Origin: Bacteroidales bacterium
GTDB lineage: Bacteria; Bacteroidota; Bacteroidia; Bacteroidales; Tenuifilaceae
Reading direction: 5' to 3'
Length of the DNA stretch: 64,000 nucleotides
Assembly (NCBI GenBank): GCA_013376985.1
Contig: JACABB010000001.1
Location: 395,956 to 459,955, forward strand
Shown in pieces: positions 18,657 through 27,335 of this stretch (its first letter is position 1; each line of letters opens with the position of its first letter). The position numbers and the translations under genes are program-made. Under the pieces are notes generated by a model. That model searched no databases. It was given only the letters and a program-made list of their open reading frames with translations, and was not told the DNA's origin.

Positions 18657-21600
18657 TTACTCTTTGATTATCATAATGTTTGTGGGAATAAGGTTCTTAT
18701 CATAAATCATAAAAACGTACGCTCCTGGATTAAAGTTTTTTGTTAATATCGTAACGTGATTGCTTAAAGGATAGCTGTTTTTCAAAACAATATTTCCCAA
18801 AGTGTTAACAATAATCACTTGTTTTATTTGCTGGTCGGATTCTATATTAATGATATCTCCTGCTGGGTTTGGGAAGATCTTAATTTGTTTTTTTGAATTT
18901 ACAGGAATATCATTCGAAATAATATTAAGATCAACGACCAGTGGATTAATTACGTCAATGTACCCATTGGCACTGAGAAATCCTGCTCCTTGAATAGAGT
19001 ATGATAGGTTTTTCTCGTAACCAATGTTGGAGAATGATGCTACCCCAAGTGAATTTGTTGTTGTTGGTTCGTAACCATTAAGGGCTACCGCAATGTTTTG
19101 AATAGGAATATTTTGTGATTTCACATTAAATATTACATTAAAGGTTTTTTGAAAGAGGGTGTCTTTTATTTGTGATATTATTCCATCAACGGTTATGTTC
19201 TTATTAATTGAAAGATATCCTTCTCGAGTAACATTATACTTGAAGTTACCTTTAGGTAATTGAAAAACTCCCTTGCCTAGAATATCTGTTTTAAAACGTC
19301 CATAAAGAGCGTTATTGTAATAAAAATCAACATCATTATTGTTTAATAGAATTTTATTTTTAGGACCATCACCAATAAAAGTGAAATCAAGAGAATAAAG
19401 AGAGGATACATCATCAAGATATACTTCTTCATTAGCAGTCCCAGTTATTGATAACCAATAGTTTAAAGGAATGTAATTTGGTTTGGATATGGTGATTGAA
19501 TAATTTCCTGAGAAGAAATCTCCTTGGGCTTTTCCCAAGTTATTTGTTGTAAGTGTTGTGTCTTTGAAATTTATTAAAGCGCCATCAATCTTATTTCCCA
19601 AAATATCTGTAACGGTAAATGAAACAGGGTGCTTTATTGGCGTGAGGGCAATATCTAGATTGATATTCGTTGCGCCAATTATTAATTGTTGATTATATAG
19701 TGAATAGTCATTGGAGTTTAATGATAAGAAGTAAGAGCCTGACAGTTTGGTCAATACGGCTTGCCCCGATGCATTGGTAAATGCAGAATCATTTTCAATA
19801 ACAACTTTTACGTCAGAAATATCACTTAAAGTCTTTTTATTAAAAGCATGAATACTAATTGTGTATAGTTTTTCAATATTTGCTATTACTGTAGCATTCG
19901 TTTCCGATTCACTTATGCTTTTATTTAAAGATTTGTATCCTGGAGCATTAACGGATATGCTTAAATCACCGCTTGCGATAGTAAAATAAGCATAACCATT
20001 GTTATCTGTCGTTTTAATCACACCACCAATATTAACGCTAGCATTTGCTATTGGGGTAGAATTGCTTTGAACTTTTATTGTAAGTTTTTTGAATACTGTC
20101 GAACCTATTGATTTTACTATCGCCTTCCAACCGCTAAAATTAGTGTTATCGTCTGAACGAAATTGAAATGTAAGCGCACCATCCACATTACCTGATTGAA
20201 TAATCCCGGGGGAGTTCGTGCTACAATAAGATCCTAAAACGGGACTGGATGTTGTTAAGCCATCGTAAATGGTTAGTTTATCCCATTTACAATTATCTCC
20301 CTCAACCGTAAATGATAGAAACTCTGCATCAATATGAGTTCCTGAATATTTAGGCTTAAGTGTTAATATGTAATTTTCATTATTGCTATAATTAAGAATA
20401 GATCCTCCGGAGTCATAAAAGAGCATGGTGTCGACTGCTATTGTATTGTTTGACATATTAATATTGGAAGAACTTGTTATTGCGTCGGTTGTGAACGACC
20501 AAATATTGCAAGCAGAATTGTTTATACCAACTAAGTTGCCAGAGAGAACTTTCCAATAGTATGTTTTGTTTTTTTCAGGTTTAAAATCGAATTCTGGCTT
20601 TTCCACTCTTCCTGCATAAGCTAAATTAGAGGGCGATGAACCAATATAAACATCGTAAAACGTACCATACTGAGTTGGCGCCCATGTTAAAATACCTGCT
20701 TGAACATATTGAGCCCCATCCAAGGGGTTGGGTGATGATACACAAGTTGGTATTTGTGGCTCAACGCACTCAACGGTTGCAATCCAACCCGTTGAAACAT
20801 TACTATCATCAGACTTAAACCTAATAGTCAAAGATCTACCAGAAGAAATTATTTCACCCGGAGAGGTTGTTCCAGAAAATGGACTACCAGTAATCTCTTG
20901 ACTAGTCAAATTAGGACCATCAAAAATTGAAAGGAAATCATAATTTTTTTCGGTTGAGAATTCAAGAAACTTTACCTTAATAAAATAGTTTTCTTTCTGA
21001 GCAATAAATGTGATAGTGTTGTTTTCAAGATTTTTATAATTTCCGTTTTTTCCGCCAGTATCGTAAAAATAGGTATAACAAGTTTTAAGAGTATCATTAG
21101 AAATCTTAACGCTATCCTTGGCTGAAATTTTAATTGTTTTTTCGAATGATTTTGATAGCCCAGAAGGATGTGAAACCGTAACATTAAAATTGATTGGAAG
21201 AGACTTCGCTTTTGGGATTATTGGATTTACAGCCACCCTAAAAGGTACGGAAGAAAAAGAATATGCCTCAAGCGAGAATGGCTCTGTTAGAATATTGCTT
21301 AAGGTTAGAATATTCTTTATGCTATCTGGAATAGTTGCTTGAAAAGAAATATCTTTAGCAAGAGCATGTCCTTTATTAGTAACACGAATCAATGCTTTAG
21401 CTGTTTCCCCAAAGTTAAGTAAACTATCATTATTTCCACCAACAGAAGAATCATCTATTATTATATCACCAAACGATAAAATCGGAGAATTCAATAGTAT
21501 CCTTAGTTTAGACATCCAAACACCTTGATTGCTATATATTTTTAGAGTAAAAATTGCCGTATACTGATCTGGAACATTCTCATTTACTTTAAATGAAAAT

Positions 21601-23948
21601 GCAGCAGGAATGTCTAAAACGTTAAAACCATCTTTATGAGAGATATTTGAAATATCAATTGAATCATTACCATTAATAGAAATATTATCATCTGCGCCTA
21701 ATATTTTTACTTTAACAGAGGTTGCATCATCTACGCCAATGTTTTTAATTCTAAGATTTGTACTAAAAGTTTCGCTATAATCCGCCTTTTTATTATCATT
21801 TGAAAGATGATCGTCAATTGAATAAGAATCTAAAAGAAGGAATGGTCCTGTTGGAGATATTGCATGAATTGTATCGATTTGTGGTATTGTTTGAGGGCGT
21901 GTAACCACAACAATAACGTCTCCCGTGGAAGATATTGGTGTGATTGGAATACTAATATCACCAGTTTTATTGACAAAAGAAACCCCCAGAAGTTGGCTAT
22001 TCATTGAAATAGCGATATAAGAATTTTCTAATGCATTTACAGAGAAAGCGTTTTCACCAACAGTTATGGTTGAGTTGTGAGAAACTTGATTGGGTTCTGC
22101 TTCCGTAAAATATGGCATTATAGAAGGATCTCCTAAAATATTATAGGCTTGCCAGTAATAAATTGCTGATGATCCTGAATTGGGGTAACCCTGAATATTA
22201 ACTTCCGTAACAGCAAGATTCCCTGCAAATAACATTGCTCCGGTGGTTACATAATTACTCACAAAAGCAGCATCGTACATGCCTGTAGTTGTTTCCTGAG
22301 ATGTTGGCACATAACCATTGTTTTCCCCGTCCATTGGAAATGCACCAACAGCCCAGTAAAAATCTTCAAGCCAAAATGTGTTTGGACAGGAGCCAATGTA
22401 AGTAACGGCTCCTTTGTTTTGTGCTCGAATCCAAGCTTCTCCTAAACATTCAGAGGCACCAAAATTTCCAGAAAGGCAGCAATTTCCAATCGCTAAAGGG
22501 TATTTATTAGTATTTGAAAAAGAGTTAATGGTAACGTTCGAGAGATTTGGATCAACCCACGAAGTTTCACTCCCATGCGCAGTATAATTTATGAATCCTA
22601 CAGATATCTTACTTGCATCATAACACCCTGAATATGATGAACTAGAATTAGGATTATTGGGATCCGTTGTTACTCCAAACTCATTTACCATATTAAAACC
22701 ATGACTTGAGTTGAAGTAGTTTGCAGTTGCATATTTAATAGCGGGTTGTCCAACCTTTGGATTCCATGATTCATCTGCCCCAGCAATTAGAGTAACCTTA
22801 TTCAAGTATCGTGGATCCTCAAACTGATACTTTTCATAGTAGATAATCTTATCAATAATATTCGCAAGTTGCGATGGTGTTGTTGCCGACAATCTTCCAT
22901 AATACATATCAGGAAACATATCTCCGTCAACACTTGCATAGTAAAGATCTGTTGAATAAGAAGTAGATGAACCGGTTGCAGATGCGGGAATCTGCTGAAC
23001 ATCCCCAACAATGACTAAAAATGTTGGAGCAGGACTCTCAGGTGTTGCGGAATTATACTCCTGTTGAATATATGACTTGATTTGATCTGGTGAATTGCCA
23101 ATTATGTCAGTATATACTGTCTTAACATCAAATCCTTTAAGTTTTTTCCATTCAATAAAAGGTTGAAGTGTTTGCTCAAAAGTTCTATCGCTAATAATTA
23201 GCATTTTTACAGGGTACTTTGTTAGATCTGGATGGTTGGTATACGTACTTGTTGACGATTCTAAAAGAGATTTATATACAACATTAAAGTATGGAGAATA
23301 GGTTTTTGCTTTAAAAACGTCATCTGCTGCTTGATTATTGATATCTGTAAAAGAGACATCAACATTAATATCATTATAAACCTTAATTAGTCCACCGCCA
23401 GGATTATAATCGATAGGGGAAACTGTTAAGCGAGCGATGGTTGCAGATCGAAGGTCCCCTAGAACCTCAATTGTAGCGATCGGAGAATTCGAAAAAGAAG
23501 TCTTAGAATAAACGTCCTTTCTCATTTCAAACTTTGCCTTCGATGGGTCTTGATCTTTTCGAACCGATGGTTGATTTGGATATAAAGGAGATGAAATACC
23601 TTTTTCTTTAAGGTTAACCAGTTCTTCGGAATAAGATAATATTTTTAAAATAGGCTTACTACCTTTTGGAATTCTGATAAGTTTCTTATAAGCAGGTAAT
23701 TTTGGTGTCCCTAATTCACCAATTGGATAAGATCCTTTAATCCAAATATCTGTATATGAATTACCATCGTTTTCATTAATTGTATTGCTAAGAAGTTTAT
23801 CGTGATTAAATGATAACCTTATACCACTATTACTTTTTGAAATAGAATTTGTTGCATTATGCCTCTTAGTTAAAGAAATTTCCTTAACCTGAGCAAACGT
23901 AAGATTACTTAATGCCACAAAAAAAAGCGAATACAAAAAGACTCTCAT
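18657..23948 (-). CDS. Secreted gingipain-like C25 cysteine peptidase, multidomain, T9SS
   Basis: A 1763-residue protein: signal peptide 1-20, a C25 propeptide-like region (to about 225), then the peptidase C25 domain (about 240-630) with catalytic His458 in NYTAHGSE and cysteine in GNCCLSGNF (Cys490/491). Ig-like linkers follow, then two CUB domains (about 957-1060 and 1170-1280; both contain a YDSGG/YDTGG start and SDD-TGW or SDD-SGW end), a fibronectin-like segment between them, and four to five carboxypeptidase-regulatory-like repeats (about 1290-1680). The last 75 residues are a T9SS type A sorting domain (IFPNPAGD ... NPGAYVFMIYD). It is a surface or secreted protease whose CUB and beta domains probably bind glycans or proteins. 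Confidence 0.92.
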   Translation of the reverse strand: MRVFLYSLFFVALSNLTFAQVKEISLTKRHNATNSISKSNSGIRLSFNHDKLLSNTINENDGNSYTDIWIKGSYPIGELGTPKLPAYKKLIRIPKGSKPILKILSYSEELVNLKEKGISSPLYPNQPSVRKDQDPSKAKFEMRKDVYSKTSFSNSPIATIEVLGDLRSATIARLTVSPIDYNPGGGLIKVYNDINVDVSFTDINNQAADDVFKAKTYSPYFNVVYKSLLESSTSTYTNHPDLTKYPVKMLIISDRTFEQTLQPFIEWKKLKGFDVKTVYTDIIGNSPDQIKSYIQQEYNSATPESPAPTFLVIVGDVQQIPASATGSSTSYSTDLYYASVDGDMFPDMYYGRLSATTPSQLANIIDKIIYYEKYQFEDPRYLNKVTLIAGADESWNPKVGQPAIKYATANYFNSSHGFNMVNEFGVTTDPNNPNSSSSYSGCYDASKISVGFINYTAHGSETSWVDPNLSNVTINSFSNTNKYPLAIGNCCLSGNFGASECLGEAWIRAQNKGAVTYIGSCPNTFWLEDFYWAVGAFPMDGENNGYVPTSQETTTGMYDAAFVSNYVTTGAMLFAGNLAVTEVNIQGYPNSGSSAIYYWQAYNILGDPSIMPYFTEAEPNQVSHNSTITVGENAFSVNALENSYIAISMNSQLLGVSFVNKTGDISIPITPISSTGDVIVVVTRPQTIPQIDTIHAISPTGPFLLLDSYSIDDHLSNDNKKADYSETFSTNLRIKNIGVDDATSVKVKILGADDNISINGNDSIDISNISHKDGFNVLDIPAAFSFKVNENVPDQYTAIFTLKIYSNQGVWMSKLRILLNSPILSFGDIIIDDSSVGGNNDSLLNFGETAKALIRVTNKGHALAKDISFQATIPDSIKNILTLSNILTEPFSLEAYSFSSVPFRVAVNPIIPKAKSLPINFNVTVSHPSGLSKSFEKTIKISAKDSVKISNDTLKTCYTYFYDTGGKNGNYKNLENNTITFIAQKENYFIKVKFLEFSTEKNYDFLSIFDGPNLTSQEITGSPFSGTTSPGEIISSGRSLTIRFKSDDSNVSTGWIATVECVEPQIPTCVSSPNPLDGAQYVQAGILTWAPTQYGTFYDVYIGSSPSNLAYAGRVEKPEFDFKPEKNKTYYWKVLSGNLVGINNSACNIWSFTTDAITSSSNINMSNNTIAVDTMLFYDSGGSILNYSNNENYILTLKPKYSGTHIDAEFLSFTVEGDNCKWDKLTIYDGLTTSSPVLGSYCSTNSPGIIQSGNVDGALTFQFRSDDNTNFSGWKAIVKSIGSTVFKKLTIKVQSNSTPIANASVNIGGVIKTTDNNGYAYFTIASGDLSISVNAPGYKSLNKSISESETNATVIANIEKLYTISIHAFNKKTLSDISDVKVVIENDSAFTNASGQAVLTKLSGSYFLSLNSNDYSLYNQQLIIGATNINLDIALTPIKHPVSFTVTDILGNKIDGALINFKDTTLTTNNLGKAQGDFFSGNYSITISKPNYIPLNYWLSITGTANEEVYLDDVSSLYSLDFTFIGDGPKNKILLNNNDVDFYYNNALYGRFKTDILGKGVFQLPKGNFKYNVTREGYLSINKNITVDGIISQIKDTLFQKTFNVIFNVKSQNIPIQNIAVALNGYEPTTTNSLGVASFSNIGYEKNLSYSIQGAGFLSANGYIDVINPLVVDLNIISNDIPVNSKKQIKIFPNPAGDIINIESDQQIKQVIIVNTLGNIVLKNSYPLSNHVTILTKNFNPGAYVFMIYDKNLIPTNIMIIKE

Positions 23949-24101
23949 AATTCTTTCTTTAATGTCCGTAAATGTATAATTTTATTAAACGAATAACCCT
24001 CCTGTTTTGTTGTGAGAAAATCTAATCGATTTTTATTATTTGAATCGGTAATATTATGACGATTTAAGCAAAAACCGAAAAAACATCAAAGAATTCATTT
24101 A

Positions 24102-24109
24102 TATATTTG
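24102..24109 (+). promoter_or_regulatory. Promoter -7 element for dtd
   Basis: TATATTTG, 23 bp before the dtd ATG; matches TAnnTTTG. Confidence 0.55.
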
Positions 24110-24132
24110 CCTAATATTGTTAATACTGATTT

Positions 24133-24585
24133 ATGAGAGTTGTTATTCAACGAGTAAATGAAGCCTCTGTGACAATAAACGGTTATATTAAAGGAAGCAT
24201 TAAAAAAGGATTACTTTTACTACTAGGTATAGAGCAATCCGATACGAATGAAGATGTGGTTTGGCTGACCAGAAAAATTGCTAAACTTAGAATATTCGAT
24301 GATAATCTAGGTGTAATGAACCTTTCTATTCAGGAAATTGGTGGCGAAATTCTTGTTGTAAGTCAATTTACTCTTCATGCAAAAACAAAGAAAGGAAATC
24401 GCCCGTCATATGTTCGGGCTGCTTTCCCCGAAATAGCAACGCCCCTTTACAATAGTTTTGTAAAGCAAATGGAGCAAGAAATTGGAAAAACGGTTTCTAC
24501 TGGTGAGTTTGGAGCAATGATGTTGGTATCTCTTGTGAATGATGGTCCCGTAACAATAATAATTGATTCAAAAAATAGAGAATAA
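24133..24585 (+). CDS. dtd: D-aminoacyl-tRNA deacylase
   Basis: A 150-residue DTD that hydrolyses D-aminoacyl-tRNAs (and Gly-tRNA-Ala) to keep translation homochiral. The two signature motifs are present: SQFTL (VVSQFTLHAKTKKGNRPSY) and the NDGPVTIIIDS version of the GP motif. Its stop overlaps the start of the next gene by one base (TAATG), so the two are translationally coupled. Confidence 0.97.
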   Translation: MRVVIQRVNEASVTINGYIKGSIKKGLLLLLGIEQSDTNEDVVWLTRKIAKLRIFDDNLGVMNLSIQEIGGEILVVSQFTLHAKTKKGNRPSYVRAAFPEIATPLYNSFVKQMEQEIGKTVSTGEFGAMMLVSLVNDGPVTIIIDSKNRE

Positions 24586-24920
24586 TGGACGACTTAACTA
24601 TCTGGGAAGCACAACAAATGGTTGATGACTGGATAAAAAAACATGGCGTTAGATATTTTAACGAACTTACAAATATGGCGATATTGACGGAAGAGGTAGG
24701 CGAAGTCGCACGAATAATTTCAAGAGAGTATGGTGATCAATCGTTTAAAGCAGGAGAAGATTCTTCAAAACTAGGAGAGGAACTTGCCGATGTGCTTTTT
24801 GTTTTAATTTGTCTTGCAAACCAAACCGGAATAAATCTGACCGATGCTTTAAGCAAGAGTATCGAAAAAAAAACAAACAGGGATTCTTCAAGACATAAGA
24901 ATAATCCAAAACTTAATTAA
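24585..24920 (+). CDS. MazG-like nucleotide pyrophosphohydrolase
   Basis: A 111-residue single MazG-like domain with the EExxE...ExxD metal-binding pattern (LTEEVGEVARII and GEELADVLFVLICLAN). Such enzymes hydrolyse nucleoside triphosphates to monophosphates, often as house-cleaning. The coupling to dtd suggests quality control, but the substrate is unknown. The 416-bp gap to the BMC locus suggests it is not part of that operon. Confidence 0.9.
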   Translation: MDDLTIWEAQQMVDDWIKKHGVRYFNELTNMAILTEEVGEVARIISREYGDQSFKAGEDSSKLGEELADVLFVLICLANQTGINLTDALSKSIEKKTNRDSSRHKNNPKLN

Positions 24921-25135
24921 AGAACATCTCTATTAATTTTGTTTTTTGAACGAACACTATACTTTCGAATTAGTAGTATTCAGATAGAATCTTATTTATT
25001 CTTTTTTTCGAAAACAGGGGTATTCCCAAAAGAAAAATTCACTTTGAAAAAAGACTATTCCAAACGAAATTCCTTAATTTAATGAAAAAGACCATTTTAT
25101 TACCTTTAAAATAGTAAAATAATAAGGTTTAATGC

Positions 25136-25143
25136 TAATTTTG
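25136..25143 (+). promoter_or_regulatory. Candidate -7 element for the BMC operon
   Basis: TAATTTTG fits TAnnTTTG and would give a leader of roughly 190 nt. No TTTG lies at the expected -33 spacing, so this is weak. Confidence 0.3.
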
Positions 25144-25203
25144 TTATTCAAAATATCAATTTTTTCTGATAGCCAAATTGATAGGGTACAGAGTCGTTTT
25201 GTT

Positions 25204-25232
25204 AATATTGTTCAATATATTATATCAATATT
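25204..25232. promoter_or_regulatory. Inverted repeat, possible operator of the BMC operon
   Basis: AATATTG (25204-25210) and CAATATT (25226-25232) are perfect 7-bp arms around a 15-bp AT spacer. It lies downstream of the candidate promoter. AT richness makes chance plausible. Confidence 0.25.
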
Positions 25233-25322
25233 TATGAGAAACAAATTGAGCAACTTGATTGCATTAAATAAACTAGATTGACAATAAGATTAAACGAAAG
25301 ATTTTTAATAACGAGTTATAAT

Positions 25323-25329
25323 TAGGAGG
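25323..25329 (+). promoter_or_regulatory. Strong Shine-Dalgarno before BMC-H1
   Basis: TAGGAGG, followed by ATATATA and the ATG at 25337. A near-perfect Shine-Dalgarno is unusual in this window, where most genes have none. Confidence 0.75.
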
Positions 25330-25336
25330 ATATATA

Positions 25337-25645
25337 ATGGAAAACAATGAAATGAACGCATTGGGGATGATTGAAACCAAAGGCTTTGCTGCGATGGTTG
25401 AAGCCTCAGATGCTATGGTCAAAGCGGCAAAAGTTGAATTAGTAGGATACGAAAAAATAGGTGGAGGATATGTAACCGCAATTGTTCGCGGAGATGTTGC
25501 TTCTGTTAGAGCAGCCGTGGACGCAGGGGTAAAAGCAGCGGAGAAAGTTGGCGAAGTTGTGTCTACCCATATTATTCCAAGGCCACATGCTAACGTAGAT
25601 AGCGCACTTCCATTAGGTGGAAAAATTGTTAAAAAGGGAAAATAA
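25337..25645 (+). CDS. BMC-H shell protein 1 (PduA-like hexamer)
   Basis: A 102-residue single BMC domain protein. [19 protein letters not shown] and the C-terminal STHIIPRPH are hallmarks of PduA/EutM-like hexamers that tile microcompartment facets. The pore loop reads EKIGGG, where PduA has KIGSG, so the pore serine is a glycine. It has 3 differences over 86 aligned residues from BMC-H2 at 26332. It is the first gene of the shell operon. Confidence 0.97.
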   Translation: MENNEMNALGMIETKGFAAMVEASDAMVKAAKVELVGYEKIGGGYVTAIVRGDVASVRAAVDAGVKAAEKVGEVVSTHIIPRPHANVDSALPLGGKIVKKGK

Positions 25646-25664
25646 CTAAATAAAAAATACAATT

Positions 25665-26285
25665 ATGGTCGATTTAAGAACATACGTTTTTTTAGATTCT
25701 TTGCAATTACAGATGGCTTCGTATTTGTCAACCGTATCAAGAGGTTATCTTCCTGTGGGGGGACAAGCATGTTGCATCATTGAAATTGCCCCCGGTATTG
25801 AAATCAATACTCTTACAGATATTGCTTTAAAAGCAACGAATGTAACCCCTGGGATGCAGGTTGTTGAAAGGGCTTATGGAATGCTTGAAATTCACTCTGA
25901 CAGTCAAGGTGATGTTCGTATGGCGGGACAAGCGGTTATGAGTGCAATTGAAAAAACCGAAAGCGACAGAATCAAACCAAGAATTCTGACAAGTCAACTT
26001 ATTAAAAATGTTGAAGACCACCATGCTCAGTTAATTAACCGAACAAGATTTGGAATGATGCTTTTAAGAGGAGACACGCTATTCGTATTAGAGGTTGAAC
26101 CCGCAGGTTATGCATATTTCGCTGCAAACGAGGCTGAAAAGGCTGCACGTATAAATATAATCGATGTAATGGGATTTGGAAAGTTTGGAAGGGTTTATAT
26201 CGGTGGTGATGAAGCGGAGGTTTTGGAAGCAAAAAAAATCGTTGAAAAGCGATTAGCTGAAATTACAGGTAGAGAAGAATATTAG
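25665..26285 (+). CDS. BMC-T shell protein, gated stacking type (BMC-T^D-like)
   Basis: A 206-residue tandem BMC-domain protein. The N-terminus (DLRTYVFLDSLQLQMASYL), the IAPG block, VVERAYG (Glu68-Arg69) and HPAGYA-like VEPAGYAYFAANEAEKA resemble the CsoS1D/CcmP and Haliangium T2/T3 group. Members of that group form two stacked trimers with a large pore gated by a Glu-Arg pair. It would pass bulky metabolites or cofactors such as CoA or sugar phosphates. It lies 19 bp after BMC-H1. Assignment to the double-stacking subtype is by sequence resemblance. Confidence 0.92.
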   Translation: MVDLRTYVFLDSLQLQMASYLSTVSRGYLPVGGQACCIIEIAPGIEINTLTDIALKATNVTPGMQVVERAYGMLEIHSDSQGDVRMAGQAVMSAIEKTESDRIKPRILTSQLIKNVEDHHAQLINRTRFGMMLLRGDTLFVLEVEPAGYAYFAANEAEKAARINIIDVMGFGKFGRVYIGGDEAEVLEAKKIVEKRLAEITGREEY

Positions 26286-26331
26286 AAAAAAAACAAAGTT
26301 TAACTAAAAATAATCAATAAGGAGAAAAATT

Positions 26332-26637
26332 ATGAGCGATAATAGTTCAGAAGCATTAGGAATGATTGAAACAAAAGGTTTTGCCGCTATGGTTGAGGCT
26401 TCAGATGCAATGGTAAAAGCCGCAAAGGTTGAATTAATTGGCTACGAAAAAATTGGTGGTGGTTATGTAACTGCTATTGTTCGTGGTGATGTTGCTTCTG
26501 TTAGAGCAGCCGTTGATGCAGGTGTTAAAGCAGCCGAAAAGGTTGGTGAAATTGTTTCCACGCATATTATTCCTAGACCTCATGGAAACGTTGATTCCGC
26601 CTTACCTCTTGGAAGAAATCAGGATAGTAAAAAATAG
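26332..26637 (+). CDS. BMC-H shell protein 2 (PduA-like hexamer)
   Basis: A 101-residue near-twin of BMC-H1: over the 86-residue core only Val/Ile (twice) and Ala/Gly differ, while N- and C-terminal tails diverge. The DNA differs at many third codon positions, so the copies are old or have been recoded while the protein was held constant. The pore loop is again KIGGG. A Shine-Dalgarno AAGGAG precedes the ATG. Confidence 0.97.
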   Translation: MSDNSSEALGMIETKGFAAMVEASDAMVKAAKVELIGYEKIGGGYVTAIVRGDVASVRAAVDAGVKAAEKVGEIVSTHIIPRPHGNVDSALPLGRNQDSKK

Positions 26638-26677
26638 TCTCTATTTTCTCTATTAATTAGAATCGTTTGAATTAAAA

Positions 26678-26721
26678 ACAGAATAGATTTCTAATTGATG
26701 AAATTATACAGAATAGATTTC
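26678..26721 (+). repeat. 14-bp direct repeat between BMC-H2 and BMC-P1
   Basis: ACAGAATAGATTTC occurs at 26678-26691 and again at 26708-26721, 30 bp apart, in the 104-bp gap. It may be a protein-binding site for an internal promoter or the trace of a small duplication. Confidence 0.7.
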
Positions 26722-26741
26722 ATTTTTTAATATAATATAAA

Positions 26742-27038
26742 ATGATATTAGCCAGGGTGGTTGGTACTGTTGTTTCAAGTCATAAGTCAGAGAAAATCGA
26801 AGGGATTAAGTTCCTGTTACTTGAAAAAATCGATCCTATAACCATGAAAGGTAAAGGGGACTTTGTTGTTTCAATGGATAGCGTTGGTGCTGGAACCGGG
26901 GAGGTTGTTTTTTATGTATCCGGTAGTAGTGCTCGATTTACTAACGTAACCGAAGGTAGACCAACAGATTCTGCTGTTATTGCAATTGTTGATTTTATTG
27001 AGAAGGACGGTGTTTATACTTTTCAGAAAAACAGTTAA
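26742..27038 (+). CDS. BMC-P pentameric vertex protein 1 (EutN/CcmL family)
   Basis: A 98-residue EutN/CcmL protein: N-terminal MILARVVGTVVSS, central DSVGAGTGEVV, and the GSSAR motif. These pentamers cap the shell vertices. It is followed 2 bp later by a second BMC-P gene. Confidence 0.95.
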   Translation: MILARVVGTVVSSHKSEKIEGIKFLLLEKIDPITMKGKGDFVVSMDSVGAGTGEVVFYVSGSSARFTNVTEGRPTDSAVIAIVDFIEKDGVYTFQKNS

Positions 27039-27040
27039 AA

Positions 27041-27328
27041 ATGATACTAGGAAAAGTTGTTGGAACGGTTGTTTGTAATAAAAAAAACGATAGCATTTCT
27101 GGAGCGCGATATTTATTAATTGATAAGTGTAATCAGCAATGCGTTACAAAAGGAGATTATCTTGTCGCCCTCGATTTGGTTAGCGCTGGAAACGGAGAAA
27201 TGGTTATAATTTCGGAAAGTTCCTCTGCTAGAGAAACTGAAGATACTTTTAACAAACCCGTTGATGCCTTGATTGTTGGTATCGTTGATTTGATAGATGA
27301 AAATGAAACGATAGTTTATAAGAAGTGA
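27041..27328 (+). CDS. BMC-P pentameric vertex protein 2 (EutN/CcmL family)
   Basis: A 95-residue EutN/CcmL protein: MILGKVVGTVVCN, DLVSAGNGEMV, SSSAR and the C-terminal VGIVDLID. It has extra cysteines (Cys12, and two in DKCNQQC) not found in BMC-P1. It sits tightly between BMC-P1 and the PduT-like gene. Confidence 0.95.
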   Translation: MILGKVVGTVVCNKKNDSISGARYLLIDKCNQQCVTKGDYLVALDLVSAGNGEMVIISESSSARETEDTFNKPVDALIVGIVDLIDENETIVYKK

Positions 27329-27335
27329 GGAATAA

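Larger units (their letters stand above)
24921..25336 (+). other. BMC locus leader region
   Basis: An AT-rich 416-bp gap with no convincing gene. It holds a possible -7 element (TAATTTTG, 25136-25143), an inverted repeat AATATTG/CAATATT (25204-25232), a lone TTGACA (25278-25283) without a well-spaced -10, and a strong Shine-Dalgarno directly before the first BMC-H gene. No convincing terminator for the mazG-like gene was found. No regulator gene sits here. Confidence 0.6.

Noticed and set aside
25273..25662. Minus-strand open frame antisense to BMC-H1
   Set aside because: It exists only because of the GC-rich, alanine-rich codons on the other strand; BMC-H1 is certain.
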